Assembly (NCBI GenBank): GCA_028023455.1
Contig: JAQFVV010000022.1
Location: 7,707,100-7,771,099 of the forward strand
Length of the DNA: 64,000 nt
DNA from: Epiperipatus broadwayi
Lineage: Eukaryota; Onychophora; Udeonychophora; Euonychophora; Peripatidae
Direction of reading: 5' to 3'
In this document: one piece after another, positions 12,922 through 24,910 of the stretch
Layout of the letters: each line of letters opens with the position of its first letter
How positions within the stretch are numbered: position 1 is the first letter of the stretch
The notes under the pieces: model-generated
The model's database searches: none
Told to the model about the DNA's origin: nothing
The model's input: only the letters and a program-made list of their open reading frames with translations
Program-made: the position numbers and the translations under genes

Positions 12922-13080
12922 TACCTACCTACTTGCCTGCCGCCCTGCTTCCCTACCTCCAATTCCCTCCCTCCTTCCCTACCTACCATACCTACCTACC
13001 GACTGACCATAACTATCTACATACCTCTCTCCCCTATTTACCTACATCCCTACCTACTTACTATCTATTTACCTATATTA
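12922..13080 (+). repeat. Pyrimidine-rich degenerate (CTAC)n tract
   Basis: About 160 bp of degenerate tetranucleotides (CTAC, CTCC, CTTC) with strong C/T bias on the plus strand. The Pro/Leu/Tyr-rich frames here are low-complexity artefacts. Confidence 0.85.
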
Positions 13081-13560
13081 TGTATTTTGGTGACCTCAGT
13101 TTAATAAAAATTGTAGATGATTTTTTTTTTTTTTTTTTAAATGATAGGAATAAAGAAAAACAATATCATATGACTCCAGCTTATTCAATGTTTTACAAAA
13201 GCAAACTCTATTTATTTTATTCTACTGCTATTATAATACATAAGAGTGAATAATCAATAAATGGTAGATCTAGGTCAAGTTTTCAGTGTTGGAAAACATC
13301 ATCTGGAAAATATTGTGGGACATGAATGAGATTGTTTAATAAGCATTAATATCTACTGAATACTTAAAATTATAATAAGTAGATGGCTGCAATGAATAAT
13401 ATGAATGGAACGGGTTTCTATAAAGCATTATATAAACTGTAATTATATAATATTTTTTGGCGTTATATTAATTCTAATCAAAGAATAGCAGATCTATATA
13501 ATTATGCAAGCATGTTGGTTTGTATTCAAAACATTAAACTGTTTTTTTGAATTTTGAATA
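13081..13560. other. AT-rich stretch, nothing recognised
   Basis: Contains a T run at about 13,122-13,138. No gene or element is supported. Confidence 0.5.
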
Positions 13561-13760
13561 GTAGAAGGTAAAAAGTTGACGAATAAAAAGTGTACCAGAT
13601 CTAAAAAGATTCAGATCCGAGCTTCTTACTGAAGCCAGAAACCGGGCCAGGAATATGAATAAATTGGCACTGGATTTGAATTTAATAAGCAGTCATCTAG
13701 TATCTATTAATTATTCAGGCTTATAAAGAATTGCAGCTGTGTGTAAAATCATATGAAGTC
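13561..13760 (+). repeat. Relic of the mariner-like MITE family plus another repeat end
   Basis: Words such as CAGATCTAAAAAGATTCAGA, GAAGCCAGAAACCGGGC and TTGGCACTGGATTTGA parallel the inside of the intact MITE at 25,403-25,809. From about 13,685 the sequence matches the inverted complement of 12,600-12,665. No terminal repeats survive. Confidence 0.45.
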
Positions 13761-13868
13761 TTTTGATTTTAATTTTCTTTCATTGTATGCATAATACAAA
13801 ATGAATTATTGTTTAAGTTTGAGTTTATAAAAGAATTACATCACATTCACATTTAATTACAAAAAGCT

Positions 13869-13979
13869 CAAGCGTTGTTAGCCGAGAGGTCATTGCAACC
13901 GCCTTGCAAGCAAGTAGTTGGTTGCAGACCGTTGTGGGTTCGCGTCCCGGCTGATGCTATGACATATAAAAAAAAAAGC
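13869..13979 (+). mobile_element. tRNA-derived SINE, best-preserved copy
   Basis: Begins CAAGCGTTGTTAGCCGAGAG (box A inside), carries box B GGGTTCGCGTCCCGG at about 13,936-13,950, and ends GCTGATGCTATGACATAT followed by an A run. The tRNA-like head has an extended variable region as in class II tRNAs, so a Leu/Ser-type ancestor is plausible. Flanking AAAAAGC on both sides may be a short TSD. Confidence 0.8.
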
Positions 13980-14540
13980 ACAATATTATATATATAAAGC
14001 CGAATGATTTACATATTTCATCAATAATAATAAATACCTCGCAGAGTCAATGACATTTAAAATAATCATCAACATTATATCCATACCACTTGATAATATC
14101 GGATGTATTATATAAAAAGACTGCTTATTATTTTGGGTTTAAAATAAAGAAACTACAACTAGTTAATTCCTTCAATGGCGCAAATAGGCAGTCAGGGGAA
14201 TCTATTGAGAACAATCAGTAACAATCTTAACTCGCAATACCACATATAACAAAACAATAAAATATAACATTGATTCAAGTTCTCGGTTGATAGTGTAGAT
14301 TAACTATAGTTCAATATTTTTAATTGCCAAGTTGAAAGGTGAAACAAATCCTATATAATTTTAGAAATGAAGGTTTATTTGAAACAAATAAAACACTTTA
14401 TATAACTGTGTATATATAAGTTGTATTGTTTGTCGAAGCAAAATATTTAACCTCTAAGAGGTGGCTAACATCATTCCGGTTAACCCATAATTTACCGAAT
14501 ATTTACTCCTTTATTATTGTTTCTTTCCTCATTTTTTCAG
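13980..14540. other. AT-rich stretch upstream of exon-like block
   Basis: No gene is recognised. It ends in a pyrimidine-rich run and CAG that resembles a 3' splice site. Confidence 0.4.
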
Positions 14541-15071
14541 CTGCTGAAGCAAATGATAGATTCGTTGCAGCAAAATTTACTTGACAAAGATGTTTAAGGA
14601 GAATTGCAAGCGAGTGTTTGGGGTGGAGAAAAGGGGCTGTTCACTTATGTAGAAATGTGTACATTTTGAGAAGTCTGAAGAAGCAAAAAAGAGTCTGTCT
14701 AAAGAAAGTAGGCGGGGGAGACAGGTTGTTATCGCTCGGAAATTGTTAACTTGGTTTTTGATATCTCTTCTTAAAAGCTTTTGATTAATACACTTTGATT
14801 GCTGTCTCTCTTTTTTTAAATTAAAAAAAAACCTCGAATCTTTATTATTTAAATTCTAAAATAAATAAGGGAAAAGAAAAGTTGTGAAATTATAATTAAA
14901 TAAACTTTAGCTCCGAAGCATACTTTATTCCAAGCTGTCTTTCTAATATTGTTGTGAAGTTGTTTCAAATCATTTCATTAAGGAATAATATATACATTCC
15001 TCTGTGGGATAGGAATACCTAAGAAGTAGTGTTGAAATTTAATTAGAAGATATTGACGGAAGAAAATTAAA
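14541..15071 (+). other. Exon-like block bounded by splice-like signals
   Basis: A strong acceptor-like TTCTTTCCTCATTTTTTCAG ends at 14,540 and a donor-like AAAGTAAGT lies at about 15,069-15,077. The first codons after the acceptor in one frame read LLKQMIDSLQQNLLDKDV and then stop at 14,595-14,597, which would suit the last coding codons of a gene followed by 3' UTR. GC is raised at 14,560-14,760. No other exon, homology or polyadenylation evidence supports it, so it may be chance. This is the only place in the window where I would look for host-gene sequence. Confidence 0.25.
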
Positions 15072-15834
15072 GTAAGTTGCATTTTTTTTTTTTACATATT
15101 ATTAATAAAGAAATTCTGTTGTATAAGTTTTGTGATAACATGTTTTAATTATTTATCAAATTTTTTATGTACTCTTTTTACACCTATAAGCTATTATGAT
15201 AATAAGTTTATAGATTCTTTATAATCAATAAAATTGCTTCTTCCTTTCCTTCTGCAGTCTTTTTTTTTTCGCATTATAATAATGTATATATATATAATAA
15301 GTTATTAAATGATAAACCAAAAACTATATTTGTATACAAACAAGAACTAAGTAATATAAATGATGATAATTTATCCTATAAAGATCGATAATAATATACT
15401 ATTATTACTACTACTAATAATAATAATGAACAATATTAGTTAAAATTATATACCCTGCGCCTGCGCAATTCCGGGATCGAACTTCGGTTGAACTCCCGAG
15501 CAATAAAGCATTAGTCTTTTTTTTTTTATCATCATTATTTAATGCAAAGATTATTGATGACAAATTTAATGGAAAATTTATACATAAATACCTAAGAACA
15601 AAAAACTTTTTATAAAATGTAAATAAATAGTACTGTATATAATATACATGTGTAAACTAACGTATTATAAATATAAAAAAAATTGTGTGAATGAAATTGA
15701 AAATAGATTAAGACAATAACTGATAATTTCTGCAAAATGAATTAATAAATACTCAGCAATGAAGAAACAATGATACATAGAGTAAATGTACGCACTTATA
15801 AATAGAGTCTTAGTTATAAATGTGCAAATACACT
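15072..15834. other. AT-rich stretch with one GC-rich motif cluster
   Basis: A compact GC-rich patch at 15,452-15,500 contains TGCGCCTGCGCA (15,456-15,467), which matches the NRF1-type palindrome, and, on the minus strand, GTTCGATCCCGG (15,471-15,482), which matches a tRNA B box. Either a promoter fragment or a SINE scrap. The rest is featureless. Confidence 0.35.
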
Positions 15835-16380
15835 TATCGTCATCATCTTTATCACTCCTGTACAGAATGAGGGTTGTCTGAATTTTATCCAGGTTTTCCA
15901 ATTATAGCTTTTTCACTCCACATTACTTCAGCAAATTTTATTACCACAACTAACCATCTCATACGAGGTCTTTCTTTTAAATTTCTAGCTTTAAGTATAA
16001 CTTTATTTTTTATCATCATCATCATTTTAAACTATTATCGACCTCTCCAAGTTCAATCCATCTTCTGTGATCTCTAATCTCTCTTCTCCACATCAACCAG
16101 CATATTTCATCCATCCATCTCACTCACTTGTGGTCTTTTTCAAGATATTTTGAATCTCTTCGAATCCGATTTAAGATTTCAACTGTTCATCTGTTATCAT
16201 TTCTTCTAGCACAACTTCACTTGTATTTTAATTCTTTCAATGATGTCAACAACATGTTTGTTCTCTCATCATACATAATAATTTTTAGAAAATATTTACA
16301 GGAAGTGATAGGTTTTGAAGCCTCAGATCAGTTTACAATCATAGACAAATCATTATTCTTTCAGGAATATGGAAAAATGT
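15835..16380 (-). pseudogene. Two tandem RTE-like LINE 3' ends
   Basis: The minus strand reads, from right to left, VRWMDEICWLMWRREIRDHR (about 16,070-16,135) followed by an (ATG)n tail near 16,010-16,025, then RPRMRWLVVVIKFAEVMWSE (about 15,900-15,975) followed by another GATGATGA tail near 15,840-15,850. Both match the C-terminal WMDEIRK..MWRRE region of LINE copies at 33.05-33.2 kb and 63.2 kb. So two 3'-terminal fragments lie head to tail. Plus-strand ORFs here are shadows. Confidence 0.6.
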
Positions 16381-16619
16381 AGATGGCATCCATTATTCGA
16401 ATTGAAATAAATGAATTATCAGTAATAACCAAAGAATATATATTTTTCTAAATAAGTAGTTGTAGTTCTATTTCAACAATTCTTTATTTTAGATAGTCTC
16501 GACATTTTTTTTTAAAGTTCCAGATAGTAAATATATATATATATTAGTTCAAAAATCAAAATCAAGAATGTGTGTTTCTTGTGAATTTTTATAAATATAA
16601 AAGTTCATCATTAAAAAAA
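16381..16619. other. AT-rich spacer
   Basis: Nothing recognised between two LINE relics. Confidence 0.5.
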
Positions 16620-17000
16620 AGAATAGTAAGTGTAGTGCTTTTGAACTAGAACTATGGTGATGCTGAAGCTTTTTGAATATTCTATGAACACACAAACAGA
16701 AAAACAATTAAATGGATACCTGCTCAGATATTAATGCACAAATAACCAAATTGAAAATGTTCTATTTTGATCATATCATGAGATGATATAAATTATTCAA
16801 AAGTTATATAATGCTTGGAAAGGATGAAGTTGAAAAAAAAAAAGAGAATGACCAACAATAAAATGGATAGACTACACAATCGCTAAAATAAATATACCTC
16901 AAGTAATCTTGAAAACCAGATATATAATGTTTTTCTGGAGAAATATTTATCTAATCATCAGGGATTGACAGCATCGTCATCATCATTATTGTTATTATGA
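16620..17000 (+). pseudogene. RTE/BovB-like LINE 3' end
   Basis: Plus-strand fragments read LKMFYFDHIMR, then SYIMLGKDEVE and MTNNKMDRL. In RTE/BovB LINEs the C-terminus carries FGH(I/L)MRR, then (I/L)MLGK.EG.R.RGRP..RW.D. Order and spacing agree. The element ends near a TCATCATCAT run (about 16,975-16,985), a usual RTE 3' tail. Several stops and shifts make it a relic. Confidence 0.6.
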
Positions 17001-17039
17001 GTTCCACACACTTTTTAATAATAAAATTCAGAATATAAT

Positions 17040-17268
17040 AATATTATTAACATTAACAAACTCTCTATATAGTAGTGCCATCAAGTGCAAACCTTCATAA
17101 TCAACGATTGCAGGAAGGTTTATGAATAAAATCTCTTTCTAGTGCCTATTCATCCAATATCTCCAGACTAGTTTCTAGCTTATGGTTTTCATCAGTGAGG
17201 AGCCTTGGATCTGAGAGCATTGCACTTAGATCTTAGGATCTTAGAGTTTGCTAATGTTATTAACAGCC
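17040..17268. mobile_element. Mariner-like MITE, internally deleted copy
   Basis: Left end TTAACATTAACAAACTCTCT and the inverted right end (GTTAATAACATTAGCAAACT) form about 20-bp terminal repeats. AAACTCTCTATATAGTAGTG parallels one terminus of the intact element at 25,403-25,809 and the interior (CCAGACTAGTTTCTAGCTTA) matches it in reverse orientation. Confidence 0.6.
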
Positions 17269-19919
17269 TGTGTAAGCATATGAAATGGTGATTATGTGAT
17301 GTTTTGATGGTTTAATAATAATTATACTTGAGTAATAATATTTCTCAATGTAAGATTACTATTACTAATAAGAATCAAATATTGCTTGGATGTTAATAAA
17401 AAGTTCAGCACTGAAAATGATGTAATTCACAGACTTTGATCTCCAGAATCTGATATCTCACCAGTGCAGAGAATGACACAGAATAGGATTTTTAAGACTG
17501 AAATTCTTTCTTTAGGGAAAATATTTTTACTTGATTTTTTTTCTTTAATTTTAAAAAAGCAAGTGTATTTATATGTATATAATTAAAATTTATAAAATAT
17601 ACTAATTATAAGTTCACTTAAAGTTTTTAAAAATTAATTGTGCATGTATTTATTCATTTGTATAAGTATATACTTTGCATTTACTCTGTCTTCAAATAAT
17701 GAATATATTATTGGTGAAATGTTGGCATTTTCAAATCCAGATTTAGATTGTATCTTTCAAGACCTGACTCTAATAGTTCCTGAAATGATACTTTATTGAT
17801 TAAAAATTCTGTCACCATCATCAATGAGAAACTTAATCACTATCTACTAAGAATGATAGCATACTCTGCCCATCTTATCTGATTTTAGGCAGAATATTTC
17901 TAACTGTGAAAGAAAAATAAAGAGGATTGTTGTTTTATTACAATTGGTATTAATACAACCAAGAAATTATTATTTTATTCTTGTATTTTAAGTGTGAATG
18001 TAAATCCACATTTTATAAAATCTTATATTAATTATCATGAACAAAAAACTCTATGATGCCATAGTTTTTTGTTAACGAACTTAAGGCCAAGAACTATCAA
18101 TGAAATTCGTGGACTCTCTGCCATTTATTCAACTATTTATCAATTTAGTAGCTTATGATTAAGTTTATTATTGACTTGGAATCAAACCTGACTTCAGTGA
18201 AGAAATGTGCTTCTAAGGCTCAGATTACAATGCCTAATTTATAATCTTGTTACAATTTACAATTAATAATAATAAATCGTGCTTTCACACTTCCAACGTA
18301 AAGCTATAACAACAAATTGAAAATTAAATTTAATGGCTAAGCGCTTTCAAGAAGATGTACTTCTCATATTCGTACTTTGACTACAGTCAGTTTTCCTGAC
18401 TAGTAGAGTTTTCAGGCAATTAGAATACATTTGTACTGTACAATTTACTAAAAATATTTTCTATTCATGCAAAGGAATTAACTCAAATAATCAACATATT
18501 CAGATAAATTTAAGTTTCTGTACTCATTTAACAACACAAATAAACTTATCGATCATTGATTTTAAACTAGCTTACCAGAGTATAAAAGTCCTAGAATACA
18601 ATGATAATGGACAAATTTCATAGAAGTCAAAATAGTAAAAATAATCCGAACTTGTCTTTATTAACTCGAGAGAGAAGAATATCTTGATAATACATCATTT
18701 TTCATTCAACAGATACAAAACTTACTATTATTGTATTTTTCTGTATCATAAAGAATATACTCGTCACATGGAAAACAGATTCATATTCTTTAAATCTGTG
18801 ACACTGCACTATTTACAATGTCTTATTGCTCAACTGTACCTTCTGAAGTAATTCTTTTTGTCATGTGCATTTTAGTGCTGTGGTAACACAATAAACTCAA
18901 GAGCTAAAGGTCTCTATAATAATTTTCACCTTTGTTAATTCTATAACACAATATCCTGTATAAAGAACCACTTAGTTTTTCTTTATTTTTTTTTTTTTTG
19001 CTAAGATAGATTATTTTGGAATGATAAATGAATACAGAAAGGGAAGGGAGAATACAAAAAGTTAAAAATATTTTAAAATGTGTTTTTTTTATTATTATTA
19101 AACAAATGAGCTTTATATGTATATTTTCTCTAACCCTTTAACCTTTTAATATATTTATTAATTGGTGCACATTAATTTTAACGATACTGACATATGACTA
19201 ATAATTATAAATAGAAAATAAATACCTCGATGTTTTTTTTGACTTTTCAATTTTAAACCTCCATTTTGTTCTAAATTTAAAAATAAGAAAATATCTTATA
19301 ACTAATATAATAAAAATTAAGAAATATGCATTTAAAAAAAATTCACAACATATAATAAACCACTGTGTGTACACATACAATCTTCTTATCATAATGAAGA
19401 TCTTAGAATAATTCAGATTGCAAGAATAGTATTATTATGTATAGTAAATAGTTAAAGCATTTGCTATACTGTTAATTTTTTGCATATGTGTTTGTATTCT
19501 TAGACATAACTTTTTGTCTTGGTGAGTATAACACTAGTATAGGATATGACGTCACATGCATATATTTTGACTTTCTTAGCACTTTATGCAAGAATAATTA
19601 ACTTACATAAGTCAAAGATTGTTTATGAATACAGTATTTTTAGGCTTATAATTAGTGTTTTTAATTAGGATAATATATTGAAAAACAACTTATCTTTTCA
19701 TAAATTTAGTGTAATAATTTGTTTTATTATATATATAATTGGAGCATTAAATTTTTATGTGCTAGTTATAATAATGTAATGTAGATTATTTTATTACTAG
19801 AAGGTACTGCACTAATGTAGCTACTTTTTGGAAATTTATTGCTCCAAATGTTACATATTATTATTATTTTATAATTTATTTTATATATATATAATATTGA
19901 AATACAGATGTAGTGTATA
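17269..19919. other. Long AT-rich stretch, nothing recognised
   Basis: No convincing ORF, domain, tRNA or terminal repeat on either strand across about 2.6 kb. A G/A-rich patch sits near 19,035-19,055. Confidence 0.5.
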
Positions 19920-20038
19920 TATTTAAGTTAAATGTAATTAAAGGGGATTTGAAATCAGACTTTCAACCTTCGTAAAGTCATCCACTATATCCAATATAAC
20001 TGATACACGATGATGAAATACATGTGAAAAAGAAAAAT

Positions 20039-20074
20039 GATCTCCAATATACATATTTCATGCCGAACCAGCAT
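20039..20074 (-). ncRNA. 3' half of a hammerhead motif
   Basis: Minus strand: ATGCTGGTTCGGCAT (stem II), GAAA, TATGTA-T (stem III), A at the cleavage site, TTGGAGATC (stem I 3' part). The CTGATGA half is missing because the two arms meet at the palindrome centre. Confidence 0.5.
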
Positions 20075-20128
20075 GATCTGACCAACTGATGAGTGCTTGT
20101 TCCATGTAAAATATGTATATTGGAGATC
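20075..20128 (+). ncRNA. Hammerhead motif with damaged stem II
   Basis: GATCTGACCAA pairs with TTGGAGATC as a bulged nine-base-pair stem I; CTGATGA is intact; stem III A-TATGTA-T is intact. Stem II (GTGCT against CATGT) and the G of GAAA are lost, so it should be inactive. Confidence 0.5.
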
Positions 20129-20215
20129 ATTTATATTTTTCACATGTGTGTCAGTTATATTTGATAAAGTGGATGCCTGAATATAGATACAGTTTGTAAA
20201 AGGATTTTAATTAAC

Positions 20216-21777
20216 CATAGTAGCATAGAAATATTTGTTTACTTCATAGATAGAATTACTCATTGAAGAGTTCTTTCACAGCTTTCTGCATTTTAGTTCA
20301 AAGCTTTAAAGGGATTATGAATAAATCAATAAATGATATGCTTCCTGATGAAAATAAACATACTAAATTTTGAAATATTTTAAATGTACAAACAAATACA
20401 ATCATTTACTTCTTTTTGGGATTGTATATGTTCAAATGATTAGATGCTTGAGGATTCATGTAATGCTTGAGTGCCAGATATAACAAATTGAGCTTTAAAT
20501 GATTTTGTACTCGTGTTGAACTTTTCGTTCTATTGCTAGAACACCATATTTATTTCCCAAGAAAACATTTGATTATTTCATTTTTATAATAGTGACATTA
20601 TATAGGCAAAACCCTCAAATGTAAACTTGACATTTGCATGCTTTTTTGAGGACTAATGTGTAGATAATATTGGATATTGTCTTGCATTCTAAAATTGTAA
20701 ATGTACAAATAAATTATGTTACCCAATTAGTTTTATTATAAATTTAATCTATATTACTTCAGAACTCTATTGATATAGAATTTTGTAGAAATTGAAAGCA
20801 TTATATTTTTTCACAGAGTTAAGTCATTTGTTATTTATAAGTTGGAAGTATCTATGCCAATAAAAGTAGAAATGTTTTTTTTTCTGGCTTAATTTGTCAA
20901 TAATAGTTATTGTCTTTAAAAGCCACATCAAAATATTTGCATAATCTCTATTCTAATGAATATAATCATAGTGCAGTTATTAATATACTTGTCTCACACA
21001 AAAGCTGCCATTTTTTCCAAGTTTCAAATTAGGTAGACAGTCCATAGTAAATTACAATTATTATTTGGACATTTAATATGCTGGATAAAAATCATTTTAC
21101 ATATTCTAGGCAATATGATAAAAAAATTAGTACATTAATTATTAACAACATTTGAAAAGTTTTATGATTCTACTCTTTTTAAAAATGAGTAGAAATTAGC
21201 TTTACCTTGTGAAATTTAATGTTTGTTCATATTGGAAAAGGCTGAATTTATTTGACTTTTACATCTCTTATTCATTTCTTATAGAGAAAATCTGACAAAT
21301 AATATTATTTATTGAGAAACTTCATATCAAGTCCAGACATAAAGATAACCTTTTTTAATATGGATAAACATTATATTTCACGGTGTAGAGTTAATTTTTA
21401 CTCATTTTTAATAACTGTTGTGCATTAATAATCCAATATTGAATATGTAACAATTAATATAACATTTCATACTATATAAACTTTCCAAGTGTTACTAATA
21501 CCAATGCACTGATTATTTTGTCAGATTGTCTAAAAAATTTTAAATGACCTTTATGTTTCTGTCTCAATTCTTACATAGATGATAAATAAGTCGAGGAATC
21601 CATACAGGTTTTTAAAAATAAGTAGATATTAATTCTAAAATTTGTGAAATTTCATGTTTAGATGTGTTGAATGAGACCGTGTTTATATCTAGATTTGATG
21701 TTCTTCATGAATAATATCACTTGTAAGATTTACCCTCTTTATAAGAATTGAAATAGCAGTCATCAAAAATCACTTAA
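20216..21777. other. AT-rich stretch, nothing recognised
   Basis: No gene or element could be supported. Confidence 0.5.
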
Positions 21778-22345
21778 CTTTTTTTTCCAGTGATGAAAAC
21801 TTTTATTCATCAAAAAGACAAAATACACAACAATTAAAAAGGTTTACAAAGAGATGATTACATGGCAAAATAAAATTCAAGCACAATATGGTGAGGGGGA
21901 AGGGAATATATATGAAATGGGAAGGGGATATGGAAAGAGTGGTGTGTAGTTCAGGCAAAGAATAATCTTTGGTAAGGAGCAATGTTGATAGGCTTGGTTG
22001 CCCTGGTGAATTAATAGGAGAATACATATGTGACATTAACTTTGAGGAAATTGCTATATGTTAAGTCTTTAGAGGTTTCAGGGATGAAAGAGGAGGTTTC
22101 TGAGTTATGCTTAGATGCAACAGGCTGATTATTGTCCTTTGTAGATGAGTAAATTATAGTTTTCCCTGTTGTACTTGGATTGCCATTATAATTGGTCATG
22201 TTGTTCTTTTTGAGCTGCTTTTTACCTTTGATAGAGCAAGCCACAGCTTGAAAGAGAGGAAAGTCCAGAGGGCAAGGAGATGGAAACTTTGAAAGAAGTT
22301 CTTTGGTGCTGGACACTTTGATAACAAGTTCAGTTCACAGATATT
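21778..22345 (-). other. Antisense polyadenylated transcript copy or terminal exon
   Basis: On the minus strand an open frame of about 105 codons (from about 22,330 to 22,011, no ATG at its start) reads LVIKVSSTKELLSKFPSPCP and onward, rich in Ser/Thr/Lys. It is followed by about 220 bp of UTR-like sequence, AATAAA (21,802-21,807 reversed) and an eight-base A run after CACTGG. Base use is clearly less AT-biased than the surroundings. I do not recognise the protein. Either a 3'-terminal exon of a host gene on the minus strand or a 5'-truncated processed retrocopy. Confidence 0.4.
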
Positions 22346-24639
22346 AATGTTATTCTTACTTTATTACATTGATATTAATGATATTTAAAAAGTTATAGTT
22401 CCACTGTTGTTTAACATTGTATTTATTAGTTATTAAATATCTACATATTGTAAGAATATAGATATGAAGTGAAAAAAAAGGGATGTAAATATTTCAGTGT
22501 AAAATATCGTTTTATACACTTAGATTTTTTTCCCTATCATATTGTATTATTTCAATGTTGAACTATTAAAACTAAAACTAAAAATCTAAATTGCCAGAAA
22601 GATAGTTGTTGCTATATGTTATATATATATTTGTATATATATTCCCATGCATCTCGCTATCAATATATCTAAACCTAACATGTACCTGCAAACACACACG
22701 TGTAAATGAAGACAAACAAGGAAGTGTTTTTTTTATTATTATTAATTTTGAAATTCCTAAACTTATGGTTTTAAGCAAAAAGTTAACAGGAATAAAATTC
22801 TTTTTATATGTTTTATTTATTTAATTTTTTCTTCCATAGAATGAATGATTTTATAATTTTCCACTAAAAACTGGATATAACTCTTCTTTTTTTTATGTAC
22901 TTCCTGCTTTTTTGTCTAGTCATATGATTCCGATGAAAGCTATATAAGCATTACCTAAGCCAGTATAAATTATTATTATTATTATCTTGCTTCTCAACAA
23001 TTGATTACCATAAATCATATATTATCTTTTTTTTAAAGTTAACAATCAATAAAATTCATGTTTTAAAATATACCAAATGACCAATTAAGACATTTTAATA
23101 GGTGCCTGCCTTAATGTTTACAATTCATATCTGCCTGTACTGTATTATAAACATGCAAAAAAGAAAAGCTTGTCGGAAATTTGTGTACATAAACAAAAAG
23201 TTTATTTATTTTACGATTTCTTCAATCTATTTTAAAATTAAAATATATTTCTGGACTTTTTTTACAAATTCAATTTACTCTATTTTCAATATAATGTTCT
23301 AGTCTGTCGTTGAACTAATTAATGTGCATTATTTAATCAATAAATTCAACATCTTTGTTTTATTTTTCTACATGACTTTTAATAGGTACCATTAAAATAG
23401 GAAATTAAATTTGATTTCATTATGTTTGTCTGTGTATTATTCTATTTTATTATTAAATTACCCATATTAGTAAATACCCGTGTTTTGTTTCATTCTCTAT
23501 ATTATAATTTACTAGTTATTTCTATTTAAAATTTTAAAGTCAAGTATAGCAAATTATTTAGTTCACCATCTATGTCTACATATTATTCCATCTTCTTGCC
23601 GAATTTATATATATATTATTAAATCAGTCGTGTTTTATTTCATTATCCACATTATATTTTAATAGTTATTATTAAATTTGAAAATCAAGTATTTGGATTC
23701 ACATTAATGATCTAGGATATTAATGTTATTATTAAATTTATATTGAATCTTCCATTCTTGTTTCCATTAAGTTTCAATAATTTCCTAGCATGGAATTCAA
23801 AATTATCTGTATAAACTGATTACAAACTATTTATTTATAAATCATTAAACTTACCACATCTACTCTATTTTAGTAATTATCTAGTTTTGAATTTGGTGTC
23901 AGATGTATGCATTTTTAGCAAACTTCACTACAAATTATAAGTTCATCATATCTCAGTATATATGTCTTCATTGAAATTCTGTAAAGGATGATTAACATTA
24001 AGATTAATTGGGGGGGGGGTTATTTGTGACTAATTTACTTTATTATAAATATTTTATATTCATGTTTGTCTATTTAATTTATTTTTTAAATGTTGCTTGT
24101 TTGTTTAATTGCTTTTCGCTCTCATCATGAAACAATAATATCATTATTATTTACGAAAGTAATTGATCGTCTCTCAACAATTGATAAACTTCTATTGTGT
24201 GTGCTAAATTCTCTAAGCTGTTACAATGATGTGATTTACTTAAAACCCAGATAAACCTGTTAGCCACTTTCTTTTACATTCTATTACAATGATCTATTTA
24301 CTTATTAAAAAAATCTTAATTGTTTTAATCAAATTGTACTTATGATTTAGTTCAATATACTATTAATATATACTTATTTAGGAACTGTATTAAATTTGTT
24401 TCTCAAAATCATTTGCCATTTTAAAATTAGTCTATTTGCAAAATATCTATATAAAGAGAAGAAAAAAGAGTCTAATGAAATTCAAATATTGTTTAATGCA
24501 TTCTGCTATATGCGTATTTCTTTATTATTATTTAAAGTTTTGGAGCTAACAAATTAAAGTACTATTATTTTTTGTCCATTAGAAATAAATAAAAAAGCAA
24601 CATTTTTTAAAATATAGTTTTATTCAAATAGTCAAAATA
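22346..24639. other. AT-rich stretch with G10 run
   Basis: No gene is recognised. A ten-base G run lies at 24,010-24,019 followed by TTATTTGTG; the same word follows another G run at 35.65 kb. Confidence 0.5.
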
Positions 24640-24910
24640 AGAGTCATAGATCACATGACCCTATTCTCTTAAGCTTGTAAGTTATAAACAATGAGGATTG
24701 CCAATTCCTCAACAAGCTTTGTGATAAATGCTTAGCCAGAGAAAGCATTTAAAATATCTCTGTCAGGAACCCCTCCCCAAACCCCTGACCATGGTTTCAT
24801 GCTGGTCAGGGTGGGGAGGGGTTCCTGACAGAGACATTTTAAATACTTTCTCTGGCTAAGCATTTATCACAAAGCTTGTTGAGGAATTGGCAATCCTCAT
24901 TGTTTATAAT
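24640..24910 (+). mobile_element. Fold-back MITE, copy 1
   Basis: A near-perfect palindrome spans 24,683-24,908: arms of about 98 bp begin TATAAACAATGAGGATTGCC and continue through CTTTGTGATAAATGCTTAGC to GGAACCCCTCCCCA, with a short centre CTGACCATGGTTTCATGCTG. Outside the left arm an extra segment (24,640-24,682, GTCATAGATCACATGACCCT and TTCTCTTAAGCTTGTAAG) also occurs beside copy 2, so it belongs to the element. Confidence 0.8.

Larger units (their letters stand above)
19920..20215. mobile_element. Inverted-pair hammerhead element, locus B
   Basis: An imperfect palindrome centred near 20,080. The left arm, read on the minus strand, runs GGTTCGGCATGAAATATGTA, TTGGAGATCATTT, TTTCACATG, then a tRNA-like segment ending in GATTTCAAATCCCC (reverse complement of about 19,943-19,956). 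The right arm on the plus strand runs CCAACTGATGAG, ATGTATATTGGAGATCATTT, TTTCACATGTGTGTCAGTTA. It belongs to the same family as locus A. Only the right arm retains the CTGATGA core; the left arm retains the better stem II and GAAA. Confidence 0.6.
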
